This document shows, one piece after another, positions 7,744 through 17,177 of a stretch of DNA of 64,000 nucleotides. The position numbers and the translations under genes were made by a program. Numbering within the stretch: position 1 is the stretch's first letter; every line of letters begins with the position of its first letter. The stretch is from Hydrogenophaga sp. (GTDB lineage Bacteria; Pseudomonadota; Gammaproteobacteria; Burkholderiales; Burkholderiaceae_C), in NCBI RefSeq assembly GCF_025699295.1, contig NZ_JAILWB010000014.1, positions 1 through 64,000 of the forward strand. Reading direction: 5' to 3'. Under the pieces are notes generated by a model. That model worked only from the letters and a program-made list of their open reading frames with translations. It ran no database searches and was not told the DNA's origin.

Positions 7744-8082
7744 ATGCGACACACCGCCCTGACCCTCTGCCTCGTGTCCGCCGCCAGCCTGCTGGCCGGG
7801 TGCGAAGCGCTGGGCATCGAAACGGCCACGCAGATCAATGCGAAGAAAGAAGCCGAGGGCAAGGCCATCGGCAGCGCCTGCCGCCATGCGGTGCGCAGCA
7901 TCGAGGACTGCTTTGGCGCCTACCCGCGCGCGGGCAAGGCCGCCGTTTTCGCCGGCTGGCGCGAGATGGACCAGTACATGCGCGACAACGCCGTGGTCGG
8001 CATGCCCGCCGAGCCCGAGGCCGGCGCAGCGCCGGCGACCGCCGAAGGTGACAGGCCCGCAGGCGGGTCGCAGAAGTCCTGA
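7744..8082 (+). CDS. Small lipoprotein of unknown function
   Basis: A 112-residue protein with a lipoprotein signal (MRHTALTLCLVSAASLLAGC); the LAGC lipobox puts the lipidated Cys at residue 20. The mature part has a charged helical stretch (QINAKKEAEGKAIGSACRHA), then SIEDCFGAYPRAGKAAVFAGWREMDQ, and a Pro/Ala/Gly-rich tail. Two further Cys (near residues 45 and 55) could form a disulfide. I do not recognise a domain beyond the signal. It ends 6 bases before the convergent rlmD stop. Confidence 0.8.
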   Translation: MRHTALTLCLVSAASLLAGCEALGIETATQINAKKEAEGKAIGSACRHAVRSIEDCFGAYPRAGKAAVFAGWREMDQYMRDNAVVGMPAEPEAGAAPATAEGDRPAGGSQKS

Positions 8083-8088
8083 GCCCGC

Positions 8089-9591
8089 TCAGGACCCCGC
8101 ATCCCCACCCGCTTCTTCGACTGCCTGGGCCCCTGGCACGCGCGCCGGGTCCAGCTCGAACACCGCCATGCTTTCCACGTGCGCCGTGTGGGCGAACATG
8201 TTGACCACCCCCGCCGCCACGCAGCGGTACCCCGCCTGGTGCACCAGCAGGCCCGCGTCGCGCGCCAGCGTGGCCGGGTTGCAGCTCACGTAGACGATGC
8301 GCCGGGGTGGCTCCCAGGCCCCGCGCTGCGCGGGGTTCTGGTGCAGGTCGGCCAGCGCCTTGGCCAGCGCGAACGCGCCCTCGCGCGGAGGGTCGACCAG
8401 CCACTTGTGCGCCATGCCATCCCCCACGAGTTGCACCGGCGTCATCTCGAACAGGTTGCGCGCGGCAAAAGCCGTGGGCGCCAGTGCCCGGCCGAGACCG
8501 GCCTGGTTGCTCGCCAGGTTCTCGCGCGAGCGGGCCACCAGGGCCTCGCTGCCTTCGATACCCAGCACCTCGCCCGCCGTGGTGGCGATCGGCAGGGTGA
8601 AGTTGCCCAGGCCGCAGAACCAGTCGATCACCCGCTCGTGCGCCCGCGCATCGAGCAGGCGCAGCGCGCGCGCGACCAGGACGCGGTTGATGAAGGGATT
8701 GACCTGGGTGAAGTCGGTCGGCCTGAACGGCATGGTGATACCGAACTCGGGCAAGGCGTACGACAGCGCCGGCCCCCCCTCATCCAGCAACTTCACCGTG
8801 TCCGGCCCCTTGGCCTGCAGCCACCATTGCACGCCGTGCTGGGCACCGAAGGCGCGCAGGCGCGCCAGGTCATCGTCGCTCAAGGGTTCGAGGTGGCGCA
8901 GCACGAGCGCGGTCACATCGTCACCGCAGGCCAGCTCGATCTGCGGACAGGTCTCGCGCGCGTCCATCTCGAAAATCATCGTGCGCAGAGGCAGCAGCAT
9001 CGCGCTCACATGGGCGGGGAGCACCGGGCAGATGCGCATGTCGGCCACGTAGCGGCTCTTGCGTTCGTGGAAACCGATCAGCACTTCGCCCTTCTTGTGC
9101 ACGTAGCGCACCGACAGGCGGGCGCGGTAGCGGTAGCCCCAGGCCGGGCCCTCGATCGGGCGCAACAGGGTTTCGGCCCTGACCTTGCCCAGGTGCCAGA
9201 GGTTGTCTTCCAGCACGCGCTGCTTGACCGCTACCTGGGCGGCCTCGTGCAGGTGCTGCATCTTGCAGCCGCCACAGGCCCCCGCGTGCAGGCCGAAGTG
9301 CGGGCAGCCCGGCCGCACGCGCTGGGAGGACTCGCGGTGCACCGCCGTCACGGTGCCGGCCTCCCAGTTGTTCTTTTTGCGGTGCACGTTCACGCTGACC
9401 TGCTCGAACGGCAGCGCGCCTTCGATGAACACGACCTTGCCATCAGGCCGGTGGGCGATGCCCTGGGCATCGATGTCCATGGACTCCACCGCCAGCCAGC
9501 CATCGGGCAAGGCATGCGCGGCATCTGTGTCGGGCGCGGGAGCGCTGGCTGTGGTGAGAAGGCTGTTTTCGTGGGTGGATGACGCGGTCAT
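8089..9591 (-). CDS. rlmD: 23S rRNA (uracil(1939)-C5)-methyltransferase RlmD
   Basis: Radical-independent SAM methyltransferase of the TrmA/RumA family, about 500 residues. An N-terminal TRAM-like domain ([21 protein letters not shown]) precedes the [4Fe-4S] Cys cluster around [18 protein letters not shown]. The SAM-binding region reads [16 protein letters not shown], followed by VDPPREGA. The catalytic Cys and its context are in [12 protein letters not shown]. It is longer than the E. coli enzyme (about 430) because of a Thr/Ala-rich N-terminal extension and a loop. It methylates 23S rRNA U1939. It is followed upstream on the same strand by an exonuclease gene 12 bases away, perhaps one transcript. 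Confidence 0.93.
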   Translation of the reverse strand: MTASSTHENSLLTTASAPAPDTDAAHALPDGWLAVESMDIDAQGIAHRPDGKVVFIEGALPFEQVSVNVHRKKNNWEAGTVTAVHRESSQRVRPGCPHFGLHAGACGGCKMQHLHEAAQVAVKQRVLEDNLWHLGKVRAETLLRPIEGPAWGYRYRARLSVRYVHKKGEVLIGFHERKSRYVADMRICPVLPAHVSAMLLPLRTMIFEMDARETCPQIELACGDDVTALVLRHLEPLSDDDLARLRAFGAQHGVQWWLQAKGPDTVKLLDEGGPALSYALPEFGITMPFRPTDFTQVNPFINRVLVARALRLLDARAHERVIDWFCGLGNFTLPIATTAGEVLGIEGSEALVARSRENLASNQAGLGRALAPTAFAARNLFEMTPVQLVGDGMAHKWLVDPPREGAFALAKALADLHQNPAQRGAWEPPRRIVYVSCNPATLARDAGLLVHQAGYRCVAAGVVNMFAHTAHVESMAVFELDPARVPGAQAVEEAGGDAGS

Positions 9592-9603
9592 CCTGCGATT
9601 GTC

Positions 9604-10389
9604 TCAGGCCCAGGCCTTGAGATATTCGTCCCAGTGCGATTCGGTCGGCGCCAGGTTGCCCAGCGTCTCCTTGACCATCGCAATCTCCTGCCCGTACTCG
9701 GCCTCGGTGAAGCCGCCGCGCATCTTCTGGAAGCGGCAGTAGACGAGATAGGTGTTCATCACGTCCGTCTCGCAGTAGCGGCGGATGTCGTCCGTCTGCC
9801 CCGCGAGGTACTGCGCATACACCTGCGAACCGTCCATCCCCAGCTTGCCGGGAAAGCCGCAGAGCCTGGCCATGGCGTCCAGCGGCGCATTGTTCTTCGG
9901 GGAATACATGGCCAGCAGGTCCATCAGATCCAGGTGGCGCATGTGGTAGCGGCCGATGTAGTTGTTCCACCTGAACTCGCGGTCGTCCTCGCCCATGTCC
10001 CAGTACTTGCTGGCCTCCACGCCATGGCGCAGGCCGCGGTAGTGCAGCACCGGCAGATCGAAGCCCCCGCCGTTCCAGCTCACCAGCTGGGGCGTGTGTT
10101 TTTCGACCGCGTGAAAGAAGGTCTGCACCACCTTGCCTTCGCTGTGTCCATCGCGGTCCACGAAGGAATGGATGCGCAGGCCCTCGGCGTTGCGGAACAC
10201 ACAGCTGATGACGAGCACGCGCTGCAGGTGCAGCGGCATGAAATCGCTCTGGCCTTTTTCCTGGCGCTCGGCCAGCCAGGCTGCGTAGACCTGCTCGTCC
10301 GTGTGATCGGCGGGGGTGCCATGCAGGGCGCGCAGGCCTTCGACGTCGGGGATGGACTCGATGTCGAAGACAAGGACCGGCCAGGACAT
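9604..10389 (-). CDS. PolB-like DEDDy 3'-5' exonuclease
   Basis: Predicted 3'-5' exonuclease related to the proofreading domain of family B polymerases, about 261 residues from the ATG at 10389. Exo motifs are visible: ExoI VLVFDIESIPD (Asp-Glu), ExoII VSWNGGGFDLPVL (Asp), and ExoIII YCETD (Tyr-x3-Asp, the DEDDy subclass). No polymerase domain is attached. A longer reading from 10464 adds 25 residues of Ser-rich sequence without family character, so the shorter start is preferred. Substrate (DNA or RNA) is unknown. Confidence 0.82.
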   Translation of the reverse strand: MSWPVLVFDIESIPDVEGLRALHGTPADHTDEQVYAAWLAERQEKGQSDFMPLHLQRVLVISCVFRNAEGLRIHSFVDRDGHSEGKVVQTFFHAVEKHTPQLVSWNGGGFDLPVLHYRGLRHGVEASKYWDMGEDDREFRWNNYIGRYHMRHLDLMDLLAMYSPKNNAPLDAMARLCGFPGKLGMDGSQVYAQYLAGQTDDIRRYCETDVMNTYLVYCRFQKMRGGFTEAEYGQEIAMVKETLGNLAPTESHWDEYLKAWA

Positions 10390-10485
10390 GGGGGTCGAGT
10401 GTTCGGAGCGGGACCGTGAATCTGGAGCCAGGGAGTGAAGCGGAGCGTCAGCACTCAACGCCAAACGCCCGACGCTCAGCGGACA

Positions 10486-11388
10486 TCAGCGCCTGGGCAG
10501 ATGACCGATCGGATCGACCGGCTTGCCCAGCCGGCGCACTTCGAAGTGCAGTTTCACGCGATCGGTATCGCTGCTGCCCATCTCGGCGATCTTCTGCCCC
10601 TGGCGCACGGCCTGGTCCTCGCGGACCAGAAGCGCCTGGTTGTGGGCGTACGCGGTGAGGTAGGTGTTGTTGTGCTTGAGGATGATCAGGTTGCCGTAAC
10701 CGCGCAGGCCCGCGCCGGCGTAGACCACACGGCCATCGGCCGCGGCCACCACCGGGTCACCGACCTTGCCGGCGATCGACACGCCCTTGTTGTTGGCTTC
10801 ATCAAAAGGCGTGATCACCGCACCCTGTGCAGGCCACACGAACGTGAGCTCATCGGCCCCCACGGGCGCGGGTGGCGCGGCGGGAGGCACGGTGGGTGAG
10901 TTGGATGCCGCTGGTGGCGGACTGCTCTCGGTCAGGGGACGCGCCACGACACCCGAACTGGCCACCGGACTGGTCGAGGGACCGGTGGGTGCCGCGGGCG
11001 CAGCGGCGGCAGTCCCGCTGGTGGGGGGCAGCACGCGCAACACCTGCCCCACTTCCAGAGCGTTCGGGTTGGGCAGGTTGTTCCAGGCCTGTACGTCGCG
11101 CCAGTTCTGACCACTCTCCAGAGCGATGCGGAACAAGGTGTCGCCGGGCTTGACGGTGTAGTAGCCGGCCTTGCCGGCATTTTCCGCCCCGGGCAGGGGC
11201 GGCAAGTCGGCCGGGCGCGCCACGGCACCACCGCGGTCCTCCACCGGGGCCGGGCCCGCCACGCGGGTGGTGGAACAACCAGCCGTGACCATCAGCACCG
11301 CCAGCACCGACATGACCACCCCGCCGTGCCACGTTGGCCGCTCCGGCGTGCGGGACACCTCCGCGCAATGGAAAACACGTTCGTTCAT
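10486..11388 (-). CDS. nlpD: NlpD-like murein hydrolase activator lipoprotein
   Basis: Outer-membrane lipoprotein of about 300 residues. A signal with lipobox (SVLAVLMVTAGC) is followed by a LysM domain (YYTVKPGDTLFRIALESGQN ... NALEVGQVLRVLP), a Pro/Ala/Ser-rich linker, and a C-terminal M23/LytM domain (about residues 190-300; GVSIAGKVGDPVVAAADGR, LHFEVRRLGKPVDPI). The first zinc-ligand position reads NNKGVSI instead of the His of active M23 enzymes. As in E. coli NlpD it is therefore probably an activator of an amidase (AmiC) in cell separation, not a hydrolase. GGGAG before the ATG at 11388 supports the start. Confidence 0.9.
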   Translation of the reverse strand: MNERVFHCAEVSRTPERPTWHGGVVMSVLAVLMVTAGCSTTRVAGPAPVEDRGGAVARPADLPPLPGAENAGKAGYYTVKPGDTLFRIALESGQNWRDVQAWNNLPNPNALEVGQVLRVLPPTSGTAAAAPAAPTGPSTSPVASSGVVARPLTESSPPPAASNSPTVPPAAPPAPVGADELTFVWPAQGAVITPFDEANNKGVSIAGKVGDPVVAAADGRVVYAGAGLRGYGNLIILKHNNTYLTAYAHNQALLVREDQAVRQGQKIAEMGSSDTDRVKLHFEVRRLGKPVDPIGHLPRR

Positions 11389-11479
11389 GAAAACTCCCAC
11401 GAAAGGCTGGAAACCCTGGCGGCCGTTGCAGCCAGGGCTCCGAAATAGACACGCTGCGCCGTGCTGGACGGCCACAACG

Positions 11480-12304
11480 TCATGCGACACCCGATTTTAG
11501 AGGCACAAAGAGCACGGCCTCCAGCTCGGTACGGACGACGCCGCCCGCGGTCTTGTCGATCACCACGAGGTTCTGGCGCCCGGCGACCGTCACCGCCGGG
11601 GCCACCAGACGACCACCGACGGCGAGTTGATCGATCCAGGCCGCCGGAATGTCGTTGCCCCCGGCCGCTGCGATGATGCCGGCATACGGCGCGCCCCTGG
11701 CATAGCCGGGCATGCCGTCACCAAACAGCAGGTGCAGGTTGGGCAGGCGGAACCAGCGAAGGTTCTCGCGCGATTTCTCGTGCAGGCCCTTGAGCCGTTC
11801 GATGCTGTAGACCTCGCGCGCCAGATGACTCAGCAAGGCGGCCTGGTAACCGCAGCCGGTTCCGATTTCCAGCACGCGGCCGAGCTTCTCGGTGCGTCCC
11901 TGGCACAGCAGTTCGAGCATGCGTGCCACGACCCCGGGCTTGGAGATGGTCTGCCCGAGACCGATCGGCAGGCTGGTGTCCTCATAGGCCTGGTTGACCA
12001 GCGCCGTGTCGACGAAGCGATGGCGTTCCACCGCCTGCAGGGCGGCCAGAACGCCCGGGTGTGTCACGCCCTGCCCCTGGATCTTGCGCACCATCGCGGC
12101 GCGCACCGCCTGCGACTCCATGCCGACACCCGTCGGCATCGGCGGAGGTCGTGACCCTCGCGGCGCGGCCTTGGGCAACGGAGCGTGCGCCGGCGTGGGC
12201 GTGCTCCGCGCTGCGACACGCGCGACCGGCTGGGCTGGGCCGCGCGCCGCGGGAGTGGGCACCGAGCCCGGCAACCGGGCGGGAAATCCGGGCCGGGGCT
12301 TCAC
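11480..12304 (-). CDS. pcm: Protein-L-isoaspartate O-methyltransferase
   Basis: SAM-dependent repair methyltransferase for isoaspartyl residues, 274 residues. A Pro/Ala/Arg-rich N-terminal extension (about 60 residues) precedes the catalytic domain. Typical elements are [36 protein letters not shown] and the SAM-binding [18 protein letters not shown]. Its start overlaps the surE stop by four bases, and nlpD follows, giving the classical surE-pcm-nlpD order. Confidence 0.92.
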   Translation of the reverse strand: MKPRPGFPARLPGSVPTPAARGPAQPVARVAARSTPTPAHAPLPKAAPRGSRPPPMPTGVGMESQAVRAAMVRKIQGQGVTHPGVLAALQAVERHRFVDTALVNQAYEDTSLPIGLGQTISKPGVVARMLELLCQGRTEKLGRVLEIGTGCGYQAALLSHLAREVYSIERLKGLHEKSRENLRWFRLPNLHLLFGDGMPGYARGAPYAGIIAAAGGNDIPAAWIDQLAVGGRLVAPAVTVAGRQNLVVIDKTAGGVVRTELEAVLFVPLKSGVA

Positions 12305-13107
12305 GAGACGTTGCCCCCCGCCGCTGCGGCAGGCTGCGGCGGCGGCGGTGACATCCGGGCCGCGGTGGGTGCCCAGTAGGCCAGCCGGTCATGGTCGGTC
12401 AGGTCGACCTGCAACGGAGTGATGGTGGCGTAGCCCTGCAGCGAGGCGTGGAAGTCGGTGCCCTCGGCATCGTCCTTGGCCTTGCCCGCGCTGCCGATCC
12501 AGTACATGGTGTCACCACGCGGATTGGTCTGCGAAATCACTTGTTCGGCAGCGTGCCGCCGGCCCAGGCGCGCCACCTTGAAGCCCCGGATGTCGGCCAG
12601 CGGCCGGCTGGGAATATTGACATTGAGCAGCCAGGGCTGGTCCGGTGGCCCGTCCTGGAGCGAAGGCAGCAGTTGCGAGACGAGACGAGCCGCCATGTCA
12701 CCCGCGGCGTCCAGATGCGCCCACCCCTTCTCGGTCTGCGAGAAGGCGATGGCAGGAATGCCGAACAGATAACCCTCCATCGCAGCCCCCACGGTGCCGG
12801 AGTAAATGGTGTCGTCGCCCATGTTGGCGCCGTTGTTGATGCCCGAGACCACCAGGTCGGGCCGGTAGCCCAGCAGGCCGGTGAGTGCGATGTGCACGCA
12901 GTCGGCGGGCGTGCCGTTCACATAGCGAAAACCGTTGTGCGCGGTGTGCACGTACAGCGGCGAATGCAGCGACAGCGCATTGGACTTGGCGCTGTTGTTG
13001 TGCTCCGGGGCCACCACCTCCACCTCGGCCAGGCCCTTGAGGGCATCAAACAGCGCCACGATGCCCGGTGCCTGATAACCATCGTCGTTGGAGATGAGTA
13101 TTTTCAT
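12301..13107 (-). CDS. surE: 5'/3'-nucleotidase SurE
   Basis: Metal-dependent nucleoside monophosphatase of 268 residues. The N-terminal [16 protein letters not shown] supplies the metal-binding Asp pair. [13 protein letters not shown] and [20 protein letters not shown] complete the active site. The C-terminus carries a short Pro-rich tail ([14 protein letters not shown]). First gene of the surE-pcm-nlpD run; it overlaps pcm by four bases. Confidence 0.95.
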   Translation of the reverse strand: MKILISNDDGYQAPGIVALFDALKGLAEVEVVAPEHNNSAKSNALSLHSPLYVHTAHNGFRYVNGTPADCVHIALTGLLGYRPDLVVSGINNGANMGDDTIYSGTVGAAMEGYLFGIPAIAFSQTEKGWAHLDAAGDMAARLVSQLLPSLQDGPPDQPWLLNVNIPSRPLADIRGFKVARLGRRHAAEQVISQTNPRGDTMYWIGSAGKAKDDAEGTDFHASLQGYATITPLQVDLTDHDRLAYWAPTAARMSPPPPQPAAAAGGNVS

Positions 13108-13133
13108 TGCGGCAATTCTAGGTGGATCGCGAG

Positions 13134-13169
13134 GTCACGCCCGTGACATGCAGCGGGACAACCCGCTGC
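13134..13169. repeat. Two adjacent inverted repeats between surE and the oxidoreductase
   Basis: GTCAC-GCCC-GTGAC (13134-13147) is immediately followed by GCAGCGGG-ACAA-CCCGCTGC (13150-13169). Both stems are perfect. They lie about 30-60 bases before the surE start on one side and 60-100 bases before the oxidoreductase start on the other, so they could be operators or leader stem-loops. Confidence 0.45.
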
Positions 13170-13231
13170 GGATCGGGCACTGCGCTGCCTATCATGGAAA
13201 GCTTTCAGACCACCCGAACGAGGAATCCACC

Positions 13232-14218
13232 ATGCATGCCTGGCTGTGCGAAAACCCTGTGGGCGTCGATGCCCTGAGCTGGAAGGAGCTGCCCACACCC
13301 GAGCCCAAGGCCGGCGAGGTGCTGATCGAGATCCAGGCCGCGAGCCTGAACTTCCCCGATCTGCTCATCGTGCAGAACAAGTACCAGATGAAGCCCGCCC
13401 TGCCCTTCGTGCCCGGTTCGGAATACGCGGGCGTGGTGCGCGCCGTGGGCGACGGCGTGAATCACCTGCAGGTGGGCCAGAGCGTGGCCTGCCTGAGCGG
13501 CACCGGCGGCTTCGGCACGCACACCATCGCGCCGGCCGCGCTGTGCATGCCGCTGCCCCCCGGTTTCCCCGCAGTGGACGCGGCGGCCTTCATCATGATC
13601 TACGCCACCTCGTGGCACGCGCTGATGGACCGCGCCGCACTGAAGGCGGGCGAAACCGTGCTGGTGCTGGGCGCGGCCGGCGGCGTGGGAACGGCGGCGA
13701 TCCAGATTGCCAAGGCGGCGGGCGCGCGCGTGATCGCCGCCGCCTCCAGCGACGAAAAGTGCGAACTCTGCAAACAGCTCGGCGCCGACGCCACCATCAA
13801 CTACAGCGTGCACACACCCAAAGAAGGCCTGCGCGACGCCATCAAGCAGCTCACCGACGGCAAGGGCCCGGACGTGATCTACGACCCGGTGGGTGGCGAC
13901 TTCGCCGAACCGGCTTTCCGCTCCATTGCCTGGCGCGGGCGCTACCTGGTGGTGGGCTTTGCCAGCGGCCCGATTCCGGCCCTGCCGCTGAACCTGACCC
14001 TGCTCAAGGGCGCGAGCATCGTGGGCGTGTTCTGGGGCGATTTTGCGCGCCGCGAACCCAAGGCCAACGCCGAGATGATGCAGGCGCTGGCCACGATGTA
14101 CGCCAAGGGACAGGTCAAGCCGGTGATCGACCAGACCCTGCCGATGAGCGAACTGCACAAGGCCTACGCCATCATGGGGTCGCGCTCGGTCAAGGGCAAG
14201 CTGGTGATGGTGAACTGA
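13232..14218 (+). CDS. Zinc-free NADPH:quinone oxidoreductase (MDR family)
   Basis: Medium-chain dehydrogenase/reductase of the quinone-reductase type, 328 residues. The N-terminal GroES-like domain holds LNFPDLLIVQNKYQ and PFVPGSEYAGVV, with no catalytic zinc Cys/His set. The Rossmann part has VLVLGAAGGVGTAAIQIAKAAGA. GAGG at 13220-13223 supports the ATG at 13232. It probably reduces quinones or conjugated enones with NADPH. Its 3' end nearly abuts the convergent LysR gene (6-base gap). Confidence 0.88.
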   Translation: MHAWLCENPVGVDALSWKELPTPEPKAGEVLIEIQAASLNFPDLLIVQNKYQMKPALPFVPGSEYAGVVRAVGDGVNHLQVGQSVACLSGTGGFGTHTIAPAALCMPLPPGFPAVDAAAFIMIYATSWHALMDRAALKAGETVLVLGAAGGVGTAAIQIAKAAGARVIAAASSDEKCELCKQLGADATINYSVHTPKEGLRDAIKQLTDGKGPDVIYDPVGGDFAEPAFRSIAWRGRYLVVGFASGPIPALPLNLTLLKGASIVGVFWGDFARREPKANAEMMQALATMYAKGQVKPVIDQTLPMSELHKAYAIMGSRSVKGKLVMVN

Positions 14219-14224
14219 GGCGCT

Positions 14225-15124
14225 TCACCACAAGGGGCTGGGCTTGGAGAAGTCCACGGTGTCGAGCACCACGTTTCGCATCTTCGCCAGCAACGGCCGG
14301 CTGTCGTCGCGCCGGCGCTGAAAGGTGTACTCCAGCGCCGGCAGCGCATGCCTGCCGCGCAGCTCCACCACCGCCTTCCGCGCCACCATGTGCCGCATCC
14401 AGCCGTTGGGAAACAGGCCGATGCCCACGCCCGCAGCAATCAGACTGGCGATGGCAGTCAGGTTGTTGCAACTGAGGCGGCGACCGGCCTCCAGGTTGTT
14501 CACGGCCAGCCAGTGTTCCAGCATGCGCGTGGGTCCCGCTGCTGGCGGCATGGTGATGAGCGCCGTGTCCTGCAGCAGACGCGCGTTCACCGTGCGCTGG
14601 TCGCCTACAAGAGCCGGCGAAGCTGCCCAGGTGAATCGCACTTCTGCAATCGCCTCGCTGGCGATCGTGCTGCGCGACGAATACCCCGCCACCACGGCAA
14701 AGTCGAGCTCACCGGATTCCAGACGCTGCTCCAGCACCGCCCCGAGATCGACCAGGGGTTCGAGCACGAGATCGGGATACAGCGAGCGAGCCTGGGCAAC
14801 GAAATCGGGCAACCAGGTGAGTGCCGCGAGTTCTCCCACGCCGAAACGGCAATGCCCGCGCATGCCACCACCTTCGCTGACTCTGGCGCGCATTTCATCA
14901 GCCAGACCCAGCATGCGCCGGGCCAGCGGCAGAAGCTGTTCGCCCGCCTCGGTCAGGGTCGCCCGGTGGCCGCTTCGATCGAACAACGCATGGCGCAACT
15001 GGGCTTCGAGTTCGGAGATCCGCTTGGAAAGAGTGGATTGCGACACATGCAGGCGCTGCGCCGCCACCAGGAAGCTGACGGCCGTCGCGGCCCAGTAAAA
15101 CGCCTCCAGCTGCTTGAGTGTCAT
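14225..15124 (-). CDS. LysR-family regulator of the hydroxyacid operon
   Basis: LysR-type transcription regulator, 299 residues. The N-terminal winged helix-turn-helix (residues 1-60) reads MTLKQLEAFYWAATAVSFLV and RLHVSQSTLSKRISELEAQL. A periplasmic-binding-protein-like effector domain follows. It is divergent from the Bug/dehydrogenase/oxidase/aldolase operon, the usual arrangement for a LysR activator and its target. The effector is probably the substrate or an intermediate of that pathway (inference). Confidence 0.9.
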   Translation of the reverse strand: MTLKQLEAFYWAATAVSFLVAAQRLHVSQSTLSKRISELEAQLRHALFDRSGHRATLTEAGEQLLPLARRMLGLADEMRARVSEGGGMRGHCRFGVGELAALTWLPDFVAQARSLYPDLVLEPLVDLGAVLEQRLESGELDFAVVAGYSSRSTIASEAIAEVRFTWAASPALVGDQRTVNARLLQDTALITMPPAAGPTRMLEHWLAVNNLEAGRRLSCNNLTAIASLIAAGVGIGLFPNGWMRHMVARKAVVELRGRHALPALEYTFQRRRDDSRPLLAKMRNVVLDTVDFSKPSPLW

Positions 15125-15133
15125 GTTTCATTT

Positions 15134-15155
15134 ATTCGAACGTTGACGTGCGAAT
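15134..15155. promoter_or_regulatory. Candidate LysR operator
   Basis: ATTCG (15134-15138) and CGAAT (15151-15155) form inverted arms around 12 bases in the LysR/Bug-operon gap, 10 bases from the LysR start codon. This is the expected place and shape for an autoregulatory LysR box (T-N11-A class). Confidence 0.45.
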
Positions 15156-15253
15156 TTTATCGCTTTTGTTAAACCAGCGATATCCGCAGAATCCGGATCG
15201 GACACCGTTTTCATACGGTGAGCCGACCGCAACAACGACGAAGGAGACACATC

Positions 15254-16216
15254 TTGACAACGAACGCCACTCGATTTACCCGGCGCCAGCTCACGTTGCT
15301 GGGCCTGTCTGCCATGGTCTTGCCCGCCTGGGCGCAGGAATGGACGCCCACCCAGCCGATCACAATCCTGGTGGGCTTCGCGCCGGGCGGTTCGGCTGAC
15401 CAGATTGCGCGCCAGTTGGCGTTCGCGGCCAAGAGCATCATTCCGGTCCCGGTGGTTGTGAACAACCGTGCCGGCGCAGCCGGCGCGATCGCGGCACAAG
15501 CCACCGCCGAAGCCCGGCCAGATGGCTACACGCTCTTCGTGGGCGGTGGCAGCGAGACGACATCGGTCGGACATTTCAGACCTCTCGCCTACGACCCGCG
15601 CAAATCGTTCACCCCGGTGCTCAAGGTGTCGCGCGCGCCCAGCATCCTGGCGGTGCGGGCGGATTCCAGATTCACCACCATGAAGGCCTTGCTGGAAGAA
15701 GCCCTTCAGTCGCCCGAAAAGATCTCCTACGGTTCCACTGGCGAAGGTGGCATCTTCCATGCCACCGCCCTGGTGCTGGAAAAGCAGGCCGGCGTCAAGC
15801 TGTTGCATGTGCCCTACCGTGGCGCGGCGGACTCGATGACCGCTTTGCTCGGCGGCCAGGTGGACAGCGCCTTCGGTGCCTATGAAGAGATGAGGGCCAT
15901 GATCGACTCTGGCCGCGTCCGGCCACTGGCGCTCTTCTCCCGCACCCGCCTGCCGTTGCTGCCCGATGTACCCACGATGCAGGACCTCGGTGTACCGGTG
16001 GCGCTGGACAACATGAAGGGCCTGATGGGTCCTGCGGGCCTGCCCGATCCTGTGCGGCGTTACTTGCACGATGCGTTCCGCAAGGCCATGCAGACCTCCG
16101 AATGGAAAGACTATGTCGCCAAGTCTGGCCTGACACAGGACTACGCCGAAGGACCGGCGTTCCAGAAGGAAATTGTCGATGCCCATGACCTGATCGGAAA
16201 GGCCATTGCCAAATGA
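15254..16216 (+). CDS. Bug/TctC-type extracytoplasmic solute-binding protein
   Basis: Periplasmic binding protein of the tripartite tricarboxylate (Bug) family, about 320 residues. AAGGAG at 15241-15246 sits 7 bases before a TTG at 15254, which I take as the start; an in-frame ATG at 15218 lacks such a site. The signal (TRFTRRQLTLLGLSAMVLPAWAQ) has a Tat-like Arg pair. Bug motifs follow: WTPTQPITILVGFAPGGSAD, NNRAGAAGAIAA, LLHVPYRGAADSMTALLGGQ. No TctAB membrane genes lie nearby, as is usual for Bug proteins. It probably captures the organic acid degraded by the next three genes. It overlaps the next gene by four bases. Confidence 0.9.
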   Translation: MTTNATRFTRRQLTLLGLSAMVLPAWAQEWTPTQPITILVGFAPGGSADQIARQLAFAAKSIIPVPVVVNNRAGAAGAIAAQATAEARPDGYTLFVGGGSETTSVGHFRPLAYDPRKSFTPVLKVSRAPSILAVRADSRFTTMKALLEEALQSPEKISYGSTGEGGIFHATALVLEKQAGVKLLHVPYRGAADSMTALLGGQVDSAFGAYEEMRAMIDSGRVRPLALFSRTRLPLLPDVPTMQDLGVPVALDNMKGLMGPAGLPDPVRRYLHDAFRKAMQTSEWKDYVAKSGLTQDYAEGPAFQKEIVDAHDLIGKAIAK

Positions 16217-17142
16217 GTGTGCCTGGACCGTTCCTTCCGGGCAGCCGCGTCGGCTTCATCGGCCTGGGCGCCATGGGGGGTGGCATGGCGCGCTGCGTGA
16301 TGCGCCGGGGCTTCGCGCTGACCGTGTTCGCGCGCCATTCCGAAGCCGTGCAGGCACTGGTGGAGGCCGGAGCCCAAGCCGCTGAATCCGCCGCGGCGGT
16401 CGGCCGCCATGCGTCACTCGTTTTCCTGAGCCTGCCCGACGCGGCAGCGGTAGATGACGCGCTGTTCGGTCCCGAGGGCCTGGTTCGGACGCTGGCTGCG
16501 GGCAGTTGTGTGGTTGATACCAGCACGATTGCCGCCACCTCGGCCCGCGAGTTCGGCGCACGCCTGCGGGCGCAAGGCATATGGTTGCTGGATGCCCCTG
16601 TGAGCGGGGGGCAGGCGGGCGCCAATGACGGCACGCTCGGTTGCATGGTCGGCGGCGATGCCGATGCCCTCGCCGCGAGCCGCGAGGCTCTGGGCGCGTT
16701 CTGCAAGACCATCACGCATGCGGGCCCGCTCGGGGCCGGCCAGACGATCAAGGCCTGCAACCAGGTCGCGGTCGCCGGTGCGCTGCTGGGTGTCGCCGAC
16801 GCCCTGACGCTGGCGCGCGTCCAGGGCGTGGACCCGATGCTGATGCGCGACGTGCTGCTGGGTGGCGCAGCACGCAGCTTCTCGCTGGAGAAGCACGCCC
16901 CTCGCGTCATCGAAGGCAAGTTCACCCCCGGCTTTCGTGCCCATCTCATGCGCAAGGACTTGCGCCTGGCGCTGGAAACAGCCCGCAGCGGCGGCGCCGA
17001 ACTGCCCTCCGCCGCGCTCGCCGAACAACTGCTCGACGCACTGTGCGAAGGCGGCCGCAGCGACTGGGACTGGTGCGCGCTTGCGCTTCAGGTGCAGCAG
17101 CAGGCCGGTCTTGACATCCCCGCGCAGCGCGAGCCTTCCTGA
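16213..17142 (+). CDS. 3-hydroxyisobutyrate dehydrogenase-like NAD(P) oxidoreductase
   Basis: Beta-hydroxyacid dehydrogenase, 309 residues. The N-terminal Rossmann motif is RVGFIGLGAMGGGMARCVMR. The substrate-binding segment is DAPVSGGQAGANDGTLGCMV. The catalytic Lys is in GAGQTIKACNQVAVAG. The C-terminal helical domain is of the usual length. Relatives include 3-hydroxyisobutyrate dehydrogenase and tartronate semialdehyde reductase (GarR/GlxR). The start overlaps the Bug stop (ATGA). In this operon it would interconvert a 3-hydroxyacid and an aldehyde-acid; the actual substrate is unknown. Confidence 0.88.
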   Translation: MSVPGPFLPGSRVGFIGLGAMGGGMARCVMRRGFALTVFARHSEAVQALVEAGAQAAESAAAVGRHASLVFLSLPDAAAVDDALFGPEGLVRTLAAGSCVVDTSTIAATSAREFGARLRAQGIWLLDAPVSGGQAGANDGTLGCMVGGDADALAASREALGAFCKTITHAGPLGAGQTIKACNQVAVAGALLGVADALTLARVQGVDPMLMRDVLLGGAARSFSLEKHAPRVIEGKFTPGFRAHLMRKDLRLALETARSGGAELPSAALAEQLLDALCEGGRSDWDWCALALQVQQQAGLDIPAQREPS

Positions 17143-17177
17143 GCGCGCGGCGCGCAGACAACGACACAAGCGGACCT

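Noticed and set aside
10442..10478. Terminator after nlpD
   Set aside because: GAGCGTC and GACGCTC are inverted but 23 bases apart with no T-run, so it does not qualify as a rho-independent terminator.
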